A DNA stretch of 64,000 nt from Perlucidibaca aquatica (GTDB lineage: Bacteria > Pseudomonadota > Gammaproteobacteria > Pseudomonadales > Moraxellaceae): positions 682,001-746,000 of the forward strand of contig NZ_LZDB01000001.1 of the NCBI RefSeq assembly GCF_001676655.1. The letters run 5' to 3'. How positions within the stretch are numbered: position 1 is the stretch's first letter; each line of letters begins with the position of its first letter. Under the pieces are notes generated by a model. It was given only the letters and a program-made list of their open reading frames with translations. It was not told the DNA's origin and did no database searches. The translations under genes were made by a program, and so were the position numbers. Positions 56,456 through 64,000 of this stretch are shown here, in pieces.

Positions 56456-58393
56456 GTGGATATCACAATTGGTGATGTTGTTTATGAATACGATAACTCC
56501 TATACCATCACTAACGGAGTAAAATTTTCTATAAAATCTGCATCAGCGACTGGTAAATCTGAAAGTCGAATTTCTGCCTTGATAAATGATGCTTATATCG
56601 AACGAGATGTCGATGAGTTGGCATCTGAGTATGTGGATATTCTAATTAAAAATGTTGTTGAAGTAGATGCAGAGTTTGAGTTTTCAGGGAATAGGACTTA
56701 TAAAACAAGAAGGCAGCGTCCTGCAGGACCTAAATCAAGCCACTCGATTAAGAGTGGAATTAGTATAGTTTCTGATAATGAAGATGTGTATAAGCTGAAG
56801 TTATTTTTGATTTATGGGATTTATAACAAGAGCGTCTATGAGCAGTTCAAAGAAGAGTTATTTGGTGGAGGGTTAAAGCAGTCTGGACTTGCAAAAAGAG
56901 ACGCTAAGCTCGCCGATAAAATGGATGATTATAATGAGCCAATTATTCATGAGATGGATAAAGCTCTTGAGTTGATTTTTTTAGAGGTCGACTATGATAT
57001 AGGTCAGATTATTACGTCGATGGGGGATTATGATGACTTGGCTCAGGCAAAAAGTGACTTCCAATATGTGCAGGCTCTAATAAGGCTTCTTTATACAAGA
57101 CATAAATTTTATTTCAGCAGCACGGACAAGCTCAATGTACTCCTGAGTGCCTTGAAAAAAAAGTTGAATTCTGTCCCCAGATCCTCTAGAGATATCATAA
57201 AGATTATTAAAAGAATAAGAAAGGATGCTATTTCGGCGCAGAGTTTTGAAAAGGCTTTTTCGCAGGCATTTTCTAGGATTCAAGCATGCCGGACTCCCAC
57301 GTACTATTCATATCATGATGATTCAGGCGGGCAGGGGCCTCATACAATAGCTAGGGTGCTTTCTGTCAGGTCTAACATCAGTTTTATGAAGCGCTGCCTT
57401 TCCGATGAAAGATTTTCTCGCGCTGATTTTACCATAAGTAGTTTGGATGCGGGATCATTAATGAGCTCTGGTATTGAGGCTCTTAAAATAAGAAGATTGA
57501 TTAGTTATGTCGTATTTACGATCAGTGGAATATATGGAGTTAAAAGCCAATTTTACGATGGCTCCAAGTTAGTGATGATTTCAGAAGCTACTGTCCTGCA
57601 GCACTATAGATTCACGGTCGCTAGCGTGTCAAAAAATGCAAAGAAGACTGCCGATGTAGCAAAGAAGTATGTTCAAGATGTCAATATGGTAATCCAAGAA
57701 ATTCTGATGGTCATGCTTTCAATCTGTCGTGGTGTATCTGGCGGAAATATTGTAGCCAAAAATGAACTGGTACGATCCTTGCTTTCGGATCCGTTGGCGC
57801 TTAATAATATCGTTGGTCAAAATGAAGATGAAGCTGGGCGGGTGCGCGAGGGGGTTAATCTTTTTGCTGAACTCTGGAGCTCAAATTGGCAAAGAGAAAA
57901 TGCTTATTATGATAAACGTAATATCTTTAATAAGATTGTTGCGCTTGTTACCCTGATACAAATGCTGCATGACATGCACCCATGTGGCAGTGCGGCAACA
58001 TCTGCCGTAACGGATGCGGATTTGAGCGGAAAAGGCGAGTCTACGCTTTACAAAGGCCTAGTAGGCGACACCTGTGAAACACAGGTAAAGCAGAATGATT
58101 TCATGCGAGACTTTTTGGTTAAGGCGGTTGACTTAAGGTTTCGTAAGAAAGGGGTTGACTTCCGGTTAACATCAGCTGATCAGCTGTTGAACATGAGTTT
58201 GTATGATGAGTACTTCCCTGATGCGCTATTTGCTTCGCATGCCAGAAATTATGTGCATTCAAGAATCAGCGCAATTCTAAGGCTTACCTCAGTTATGCCC
58301 GAGGTTGATAGCAAAGCCACGGCGCTACCGCGCAGAAATCAGCTTGATTTCTCTAGGGCGTTGAGTCCAGATAGATTCAGGCGCGGCAAGTAG
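56456..58393 (+). CDS. Large AT-rich protein of unknown family, last gene of the DUF2589 cluster
   Basis: 645 residues from a GTG at 56456 with GAGGGAG 7 bp upstream. No signal peptide, obvious membrane anchor or known catalytic motif is visible. Residues 1-80 look beta-rich (MDITIGDVVYEYDNSYTITN, EVDAEFEFSGN); then a Lys/Arg-rich patch; about 110-480 appear largely helical, with basic stretches such as DIIKIIKRIRKDAIS; the C-terminus is basic (SPDRFRRGK). G+C is strikingly low (19 of 60 at 57181-57240, about 32%) compared with the adhesin and core genes, which points to horizontal transfer. It lies 58 bp after the zinc-ribbon gene on the same strand. Confidence 0.72.
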   Translation: MDITIGDVVYEYDNSYTITNGVKFSIKSASATGKSESRISALINDAYIERDVDELASEYVDILIKNVVEVDAEFEFSGNRTYKTRRQRPAGPKSSHSIKSGISIVSDNEDVYKLKLFLIYGIYNKSVYEQFKEELFGGGLKQSGLAKRDAKLADKMDDYNEPIIHEMDKALELIFLEVDYDIGQIITSMGDYDDLAQAKSDFQYVQALIRLLYTRHKFYFSSTDKLNVLLSALKKKLNSVPRSSRDIIKIIKRIRKDAISAQSFEKAFSQAFSRIQACRTPTYYSYHDDSGGQGPHTIARVLSVRSNISFMKRCLSDERFSRADFTISSLDAGSLMSSGIEALKIRRLISYVVFTISGIYGVKSQFYDGSKLVMISEATVLQHYRFTVASVSKNAKKTADVAKKYVQDVNMVIQEILMVMLSICRGVSGGNIVAKNELVRSLLSDPLALNNIVGQNEDEAGRVREGVNLFAELWSSNWQRENAYYDKRNIFNKIVALVTLIQMLHDMHPCGSAATSAVTDADLSGKGESTLYKGLVGDTCETQVKQNDFMRDFLVKAVDLRFRKKGVDFRLTSADQLLNMSLYDEYFPDALFASHARNYVHSRISAILRLTSVMPEVDSKATALPRRNQLDFSRALSPDRFRRGK

Positions 58394-58498
58394 CTAAGCG
58401 TTTTTGGGACGTTCAGTCGGATCATGCAATATAGCGCAATGTAGACCGCTTTCTGTTCGGTTAAATATATAAAATTATTTTTGTGAAGGTCAGCCGCC

Positions 58499-61400
58499 AT
58501 GAACTCATCCCTCAACCATGTGTACCGCATTGTCTGGAATGCCACGCTGGGCCTTTGGCAGGTAGCGTCTGAGGCCACGCGGGGCCGGGGCAAAACCGGC
58601 AGCTCGCAGCAGGCGCGCAAGGCTCAGCGAGCAGCGTTAGCGGCTCCAGCGCTGACCTTGGTGACATCGGCGTTAGCGGCACCCGCCGCGTGGGCCGTGC
58701 TGCCCACCGGCGGTGTGGTGGTGGCCGGTCAGGCCAGCATCCAGCAGGCCGGCAATGCGCTAAACATTGTGCAGGGCAGCGACAAAGCCGCGATTGACTG
58801 GCAGAGCTTCAGTATTGGTCAAGGCAACAGCGTGAACTTCCAGCAGCTGAGCAGCAGCTCAGTGGCGCTGAACCGCGTGCTGGGCAACGATGTGTCGGTG
58901 ATTCAAGGCGCGATCAACGCCAATGGCCAAGTGTTTCTGGTGAACCAGAACGGCGTGCTGTTCACGCCCACGGCGCAGGTGAATGTGGGCGGCATTGTGG
59001 CCAGCACGCAAAACATCAGCACCGATGACTTCATGGCTGGTCGCTACCAGTTCAGCGGCAGCAGCACCGCCACCGTGGAAAACCAAGGCAGCATCAAGGC
59101 GGCAGACGGCGGCGTGGTGGCGCTGATCGCGGCCAAGGTCATCAACACGGGTAGCATCGAGGCCTTGAAAGGCACGGTGGACTTGGCAGCCGGCAACACG
59201 GTGCTGCTGGACCTCGGCGGCCCGGTGAAAATTCAAGTCAGCGAAGGCGCGCTGAATGCCGCCATTGAGCAGAGCGGTGGCATTCGGGCGGATGGCGGCA
59301 CGGTGTACCTCACCGCCAAGGCGGCGGGCAACCTCGCGGCCAGTGTGATCAACCACACCGGCGTGACCAAGGCGCTGAGCATGGCATCGCTCACGGGTGA
59401 GGCGGGTGAAGTCGCTCAAGCCACGGGCAGCATCGCGCTGAGTGCGGACTTGGTGAAGCAGGCCGGCATGCTGGATGTATCCAGCCTGCGCGGCGGGCAG
59501 ATTGATGTGCTGGCCGGCCAATACACCGACAGCGGCACCACCCTGGCCGATGGCAGCCAGCAAGGCGGCAGCATTAATGTGCGTGCTAAGAACATCACGC
59601 AGACCAGCAGCGCCGTGGTATCGGCCAGTTCCAGCGAGGGCGAAGGTGGTCGCGTCGAGCTGATCGGCGATCTGGGGCACGGCATCGGCGAGTTCGGCGG
59701 CAAGATTTACGCCACGGGTCGTCGTCGCGGCGGCTTTGTGGATACCTCGGGTGCCAAGCTGATTCTCAACGACAGCCTGCGCGTGGATACCTCTTCTAGT
59801 GAAGGTGAAACCGGCACTTGGCTGCTGGACCCCATCGACTTCACCATCGCAGCGAGTGGCGGTGACCTGACGGGTGCGGCATTGAGTTCGGCGCTTCTGA
59901 CCAGCAATGTCACGATTCAGACGCTGGCCAGTTCAGTGAGCTGCTCGGTGGCCGTGACTTGCGGTACTGGAAATACGAGCGGCAACGGCGACATTAATGT
60001 CAACGACAGCGTGTCTTGGAGTGGTGCTACCACGCTAACGCTGAAGGCTCACCGCAATATCAACATCAACGAAAACATCACTTCCAGCAATGCGGCCGGC
60101 AAGTTGGCACTTGAAGTGGGTCAGGGCGGCACTGCAGCCAGTTATACCGGCACCAGCGGCAACACCCCTGGTGATTATTACATCGTGCGCGGGCGCTCCA
60201 TCAATCTGCAAGCGGGTGCCAATTTCTTGCTCAAGCGCGGCAGCGATGGCACCACCAAAACCTTCACCGTGTTGCGTTATGACCCTGCAGTGGGGCAAAC
60301 CAACAACCTGATCAGTGCCAACGACTTTGCCGGTAACTTTGCGCTCGGATCGGATGTGTTGCTGAACTCAGGCGTTTACATTTTCGGGCAAGCCAACGGC
60401 TCAAGCACAACGAACTACAACGGCTATAACGGCGAATTCCATGGTCTCGGCCACAGCGTCAAGGGCTTCAATGTCACGCAGGCGATATCGGTGGTTAGTG
60501 GCTTAAGTGGTGTTCTCTCGGCTGCGCCATTTTTAAGTTATCAGGTATTTGGCACCGTCATTCGCGATGTCACTATCGATAAGCCTGTCATCAACATATC
60601 AGCGCCCACCGGCTCGAGCATGCTTGTCGCCGGCTTATTAGGGCCGTCCCGCTTGGCTGGTGTTGGTGGCTCAGCCTCCGCAGCAGGATCACGCACGACA
60701 GTCTCCGGTGTTTATGTGGTAGATGCAGACTTCTCGCTCACCAAGCTTCCCAATGGCACGCCAACAGTGGCGGGTATCGTCGCAGGCAACGCTTTCAGCA
60801 CTGTGGTGCCTGGCAGTCTAGTGGTTCAAGACAGTTTGGTGACAGGCAAGTTTGTGATCGAAAGCAACAACACGGTTACTAACTTCGGTCCGGTTTTTGG
60901 CGGCATCGTTTCCAGTCATGCGTTTATGCAGCGAGTAGGTTTTGATGGCACGGTGACCATCTCGTCTGCACCCTCGGGAACGGGTGCCTTGCGTGTTGGT
61001 GGATTAGCGGGTTCGCAAGGTAGTGGCCGAAATGTGGTCGCGATCAACAATAGCTATGCACGAGGCACATTCAACTTATTAGGTAACTACAGTGTCAGCT
61101 CTTCGGTGGGGGGGCTGCACGGGAGTCTGACCGGAGGTTTCGCCGCCACGACTGTCCTCACCGGGGCTGACCAAGGGCCGATTGTTGTTGGTATCAATAA
61201 CAGTGTTGTGGACAATACATGGAATATCAGTGGTTTAATTGTGAACAGCGGCGGTACGCTCAATACCGGACTTTTTGGTAACAATAGCAATAGTATTTCA
61301 CCCACCGCCACATTCAATAACCTGTATTACAACAGCGACAAAGTACCCAGTGGCTGGAGCACGGCTTCTGTTGGTGGTTCAGCCCCAGCACCAACAGGCG

Positions 61401-64000
61401 TGAGTACGGCTCTTTTCAATATGCAGAGCAATTTTTCGGCGCTTGACTTCAATAATACCTGGGCCATGGGCCCCAATGGACCGTTGTTACGCGTGCATCA
61501 GGTCAAACCATTTGCCCCATCGATTCAGCAAGTCTTCATCCGCCTCGCCTGCGGCACGCTCTGCTTCAACACCTATGGCGATACCTTGCCCTCGTTTGTC
61601 GGTGATGATTTTGCAGCTGCCAACGGCACCACTCCGCTCACCAACGCGACGCTGACCGGTAACGCCACCTTCAGCGTATGGGATGCCAATAACAACACCG
61701 TTAGTAACTTCAGTTCACTCTCCAACGCAGGCACTTACAAGTTTGTGTACACCGGTGGCTTGACGGCAAGTGGCTTTGAGCTGGTGGCTGGCGATGCCGT
61801 GACTTGGACGGTGACCCCGCGCACACTGACCGTGGAGCTGACTGGCACCCAGGCCAACCCGCTCACCAAGGTATATGATGGCAATGCCAATCTGGCCTTG
61901 AGTACAAAGAACTTCCTACTCGGAAACTTCGCCCCCGGTACCAGCCAGAGCGGAACCATCAGCCAGACCAACGGCGTGTTCAACAGCCCGAATGTGGCTA
62001 CGGCGAATCTCGTTACAGCATCGCTCACGGCTGGGAATTTGTCGGTCACGGGCGATACCTTGGCCAGCAACTATGTGTTGCCCACCAGCGTGTCCAAGGC
62101 AGGCACTATTACCCCCAAAGCCCTGACCGTGGCGCTGCAAGCGGCCACGAACAACCCACTGACCAAGGTGTATGACGGCAAAGACACGCTGGCCTTAACG
62201 AGCGGCAACTTTGCGGTCACCGGCTTTGTCGGCCAGCAAGGTGTGGGCGCCACACTGGGTGGTGTGAGCAGCGCTACCTTCAACAGCAAGAACGTGTTGC
62301 AAGCCACCACCGTGTCGGCGGATCTCACCACCGGCACGCTGAGTGCAACAGGTGAAGGCTTCCAGATGAGCAACTACAGCTTGCCCACCGGCCCTGTCAC
62401 TGCTACCGGCAGCATTACCGCCAAGGGCATTGCAGTAAGCGGCCTTACTGCGCAAAACAAAACTTACGATGGCAACCGCAATGCGGTGATCACAGGCACC
62501 GCGGTGGTGGATACCACGGGTGTGATTCAAGGCGATACCGTGACCGTGTCGGGCACAGTGACCGGTGGCTTGTTCGCCGACAAAGACGCAGGCACCGACA
62601 AGGCCGTGAGCGTCAGCGGCCTGAGCCTGAGTGGCAGCGATGCCGGTAACTACGCCATTGCCCCGGCCAATCTGAAAGCCACCATCACGCCGAAAGCCCT
62701 GTCCGTGGAAAACACCACCGTGGCCAACAAGGACTACGACGGCAACACTTCAGCCACCGTGACCGTGGGCACGCTGAAAGGCGTGGTGGATGGCGAAACC
62801 CTGGGCACGACCACGGCCACCGGCCAGTTCGCGGGCAAAGACGTGGTGCGCAATGCGCAAGGCGCAGCCACTGCACAAAACGTGACCGTGGCTTATGCCT
62901 TGGCCAATGGCACGAACGCCGCGCACAAAGCCAGCAACTACACCTTGGCCAGTGAAACCAAAACCGCCACCATCAACCCGAAAGCGCTGACCGTGACCGG
63001 CACTACTGTGGCCGACAAGACCTACAACGGCACCTTGGGCGCAATCGTGACCGTGGGTGAGCTGAGTGGCTTTGTGGGTAGCGAGCGACTGGGCACCACG
63101 ACCGCCGTTGGTACCTTCGCGGACAAAGATGTGGCGCGTGATGCCAATGGCAATGTCATCGCCAAAAATGTGACGGTGGCCTACACGCTGGCAGAGGGTG
63201 CCTCGACAACAATGGGCGGCATCACCGGTATTGGCGTACCGATGACCGGTGGCAACTGCGCCACCAACCCCGCCGCGTGTGTATCTGCGACGACGACAAT
63301 CACCGCGCCGATCATGACTCCCGGTGCCAAAGTCAGCAATTACACCCTGGCCAGTGAAACCAAGACCGCCAAAATCACGCCGAAAGCGCTGACCATTAGC
63401 GGCAGTAAAGTTACCGACAAGCAGTATGATAGCACCACCACGGCCACGGTCACGGCAGGCACGCTGACTGGTTTTGTGACGGTGGATGGCGTGACCGAAG
63501 CGCTGGGCACCACCACGGCGGTGGGCACCTTTGCCAGCCAGAATGCCTCGCCGCAAGCGCAGAATGTGACGGCGGTATACACCTTGGTGAATGGCCTCAA
63601 TGCCGCGCACAAGGCCAGCAACTACAGCCTGGCTAATGAGGTGCTCACCGGCAAAATTACTCAGCGCGTGCTGAGCATCACCGGTAGCACCGTGAACACC
63701 AAGACCTATGATGGCAAGAAAGCGGCCACCGTCACGGTCGGCACGCTGGGCAATGTGGTGATGGGCGAAACACTGGGTACGACCACCGCAAGCGGTGAGT
63801 TCGCTGACCCTAATGCCGGTAGCAATAAGGATGTGGCGGTGACCTACACGCTGGCCAGTTTGGATGCCACAGGTGGCGCACTCGCTAGCAACTACACCCT
63901 CGCCGGTGAAACGCTGAAGGGCACGATTAACCAGAAAGCCGTAACGGTTGCCGGCATTGCCGCCAACGGCAAGACCTACGACGGTAATGCCACGGCCATG
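58499..64000 (+). CDS. Very large FHA-type two-partner-secretion adhesin (TpsA), 3' end missing
   Basis: An open frame of 1834 codons without stop to the edge. Residues 1-35 form an ESPR-type extended signal (MNSSLNHVYRIVWNATLGLW), followed by a hydrophobic segment and the TPS secretion domain (about 75-310: WQSFSIGQGNSVNFQQ, QGAINANGQVFLVNQNGVLF). A beta-helical stalk with GLUG-like glycine-rich units (VGGLAGSQGSG, AGIVAGNAF) spans about 600-980. From residue 1110 YDG-type repeats continue past the edge. TpsA proteins are secreted through a TpsB pore, which is not in the window. A Shine-Dalgarno AAGG and an AT-rich -10-like TTAAATATAT precede the start. Confidence 0.92.
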   Translation, partial: MNSSLNHVYRIVWNATLGLWQVASEATRGRGKTGSSQQARKAQRAALAAPALTLVTSALAAPAAWAVLPTGGVVVAGQASIQQAGNALNIVQGSDKAAIDWQSFSIGQGNSVNFQQLSSSSVALNRVLGNDVSVIQGAINANGQVFLVNQNGVLFTPTAQVNVGGIVASTQNISTDDFMAGRYQFSGSSTATVENQGSIKAADGGVVALIAAKVINTGSIEALKGTVDLAAGNTVLLDLGGPVKIQVSEGALNAAIEQSGGIRADGGTVYLTAKAAGNLAASVINHTGVTKALSMASLTGEAGEVAQATGSIALSADLVKQAGMLDVSSLRGGQIDVLAGQYTDSGTTLADGSQQGGSINVRAKNITQTSSAVVSASSSEGEGGRVELIGDLGHGIGEFGGKIYATGRRRGGFVDTSGAKLILNDSLRVDTSSSEGETGTWLLDPIDFTIAASGGDLTGAALSSALLTSNVTIQTLASSVSCSVAVTCGTGNTSGNGDINVNDSVSWSGATTLTLKAHRNININENITSSNAAGKLALEVGQGGTAASYTGTSGNTPGDYYIVRGRSINLQAGANFLLKRGSDGTTKTFTVLRYDPAVGQTNNLISANDFAGNFALGSDVLLNSGVYIFGQANGSSTTNYNGYNGEFHGLGHSVKGFNVTQAISVVSGLSGVLSAAPFLSYQVFGTVIRDVTIDKPVINISAPTGSSMLVAGLLGPSRLAGVGGSASAAGSRTTVSGVYVVDADFSLTKLPNGTPTVAGIVAGNAFSTVVPGSLVVQDSLVTGKFVIESNNTVTNFGPVFGGIVSSHAFMQRVGFDGTVTISSAPSGTGALRVGGLAGSQGSGRNVVAINNSYARGTFNLLGNYSVSSSVGGLHGSLTGGFAATTVLTGADQGPIVVGINNSVVDNTWNISGLIVNSGGTLNTGLFGNNSNSISPTATFNNLYYNSDKVPSGWSTASVGGSAPAPTGVSTALFNMQSNFSALDFNNTWAMGPNGPLLRVHQVKPFAPSIQQVFIRLACGTLCFNTYGDTLPSFVGDDFAAANGTTPLTNATLTGNATFSVWDANNNTVSNFSSLSNAGTYKFVYTGGLTASGFELVAGDAVTWTVTPRTLTVELTGTQANPLTKVYDGNANLALSTKNFLLGNFAPGTSQSGTISQTNGVFNSPNVATANLVTASLTAGNLSVTGDTLASNYVLPTSVSKAGTITPKALTVALQAATNNPLTKVYDGKDTLALTSGNFAVTGFVGQQGVGATLGGVSSATFNSKNVLQATTVSADLTTGTLSATGEGFQMSNYSLPTGPVTATGSITAKGIAVSGLTAQNKTYDGNRNAVITGTAVVDTTGVIQGDTVTVSGTVTGGLFADKDAGTDKAVSVSGLSLSGSDAGNYAIAPANLKATITPKALSVENTTVANKDYDGNTSATVTVGTLKGVVDGETLGTTTATGQFAGKDVVRNAQGAATAQNVTVAYALANGTNAAHKASNYTLASETKTATINPKALTVTGTTVADKTYNGTLGAIVTVGELSGFVGSERLGTTTAVGTFADKDVARDANGNVIAKNVTVAYTLAEGASTTMGGITGIGVPMTGGNCATNPAACVSATTTITAPIMTPGAKVSNYTLASETKTAKITPKALTISGSKVTDKQYDSTTTATVTAGTLTGFVTVDGVTEALGTTTAVGTFASQNASPQAQNVTAVYTLVNGLNAAHKASNYSLANEVLTGKITQRVLSITGSTVNTKTYDGKKAATVTVGTLGNVVMGETLGTTTASGEFADPNAGSNKDVAVTYTLASLDATGGALASNYTLAGETLKGTINQKAVTVAGIAANGKTYDGNATAM
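61826..64000 (+). repeat. Seven full and one partial YDG-type domain repeats in the adhesin
   Basis: Units run 61826-62122, 62123-62428, 62429-62698, 62699-62986, 62987-63388, 63389-63670 and 63671-63940, with an eighth starting at 63941. Each begins with a strand like LTVTGT, then K-x-YDG or a variant (VYDGN, VYDGK, TYDGN, DYDGN, TYNGT, QYDST, TYDGK, TYDGN), a GTL-x-G segment and SNY-x-LA, ending in T-I-x-PKA. Units are 90-134 residues. The fifth carries an insertion of about 40 residues with two cysteines (NCATNPAAC). They are diverged at the DNA level, so this is an old array and not a recent expansion. Confidence 0.85.

Noticed and set aside
62750-63610. Minus-strand open frames inside the adhesin repeats
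   Set aside because: They mirror the repeat array of the plus-strand adhesin; His/Gly/Arg-rich translations reflect repeat composition only.
61826-64000. CRISPR array or tandem DNA repeats
   Set aside because: The periodicity is at protein-domain level (90-134 residues) and DNA identity between units is limited; no short identical repeats with spacers occur.

Overview
The window comes from a gammaproteobacterium. Long stretches follow the gene order known from Pseudomonas and relatives: ubiE-ubiJ-ubiB-hisI-hisE-tatABC, hslUV-SPOR-argS-rpmE/priA, and ponA/pilQ-aroK-aroB-damX-gltB-gltD. The hslR-yrfG/cysQ and argE-argA neighbourhoods point the same way. The genus cannot be fixed from sequence reading alone. 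No rRNA, tRNA or CRISPR array was seen.

Layout. 1-2603: a DUF1275 membrane protein (cut by the left edge), hslR and yrfG, divergent from cysQ. 2657-5789: an autotransporter-type outer-membrane protein, then an iron-dependent alcohol dehydrogenase with an SCP2-like partner. 5835-12576: rlmJ, a 2-oxoglutarate oxygenase, a CoA-binding protein, ilvD, and argA and argE separated by a ParE/ribbon-helix-helix toxin-antitoxin pair. 12660-14969: a Tat-exported PhoX-type phosphatase behind a Pho-box-like triple repeat. 15012-21071: a chaperone-usher fimbrial operon (pilin, chaperone, usher, tip candidate) preceded by a lipoprotein with the same Gly-Leu-Pro-rich style as the pilin. 21198-31984: tatABC, hisE/hisI, the ubiquinone genes, hslUV, a SPOR protein, argS and rpmE. 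32229-46906: priA, PBP1a, a short secretin where pilMNOPQ would be expected, aroK, aroB, a DamX-like protein and glutamate synthase gltBD.

From about 47000 the window becomes accessory: a TonB-dependent receptor, a 7TMR-DISM-type histidine kinase with its response regulator, a truncated HipA kinase with an HTH partner, and a rearrangement scar. In the scar, the start of an FHA-type adhesin is joined to the frameshifted tail of a second copy of the kinase, followed by an intact second response regulator. Next is a four-gene cluster (54630-58393): a DUF2589 protein, a small companion, a four-cysteine zinc-ribbon protein and an AT-rich 645-residue protein with no family I recognise. The right end is a very large two-partner-secretion adhesin (58499 to beyond the edge) with at least seven full YDG-type repeats.

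How parts may work together. The Tat translocase encoded here would export PhoX. The two response regulators probably share targets: 10-bp direct repeats beginning TGTAA lie both before the kinase operon and before the broken adhesin copy, which suggests control of surface adhesins (inference). The DUF2589 cluster is the best candidate for an undescribed system. It is compact, codirectional, has a perfect dyad in its leader, differs in base composition from its surroundings, and sits in a rearranged adhesin/two-component locus.
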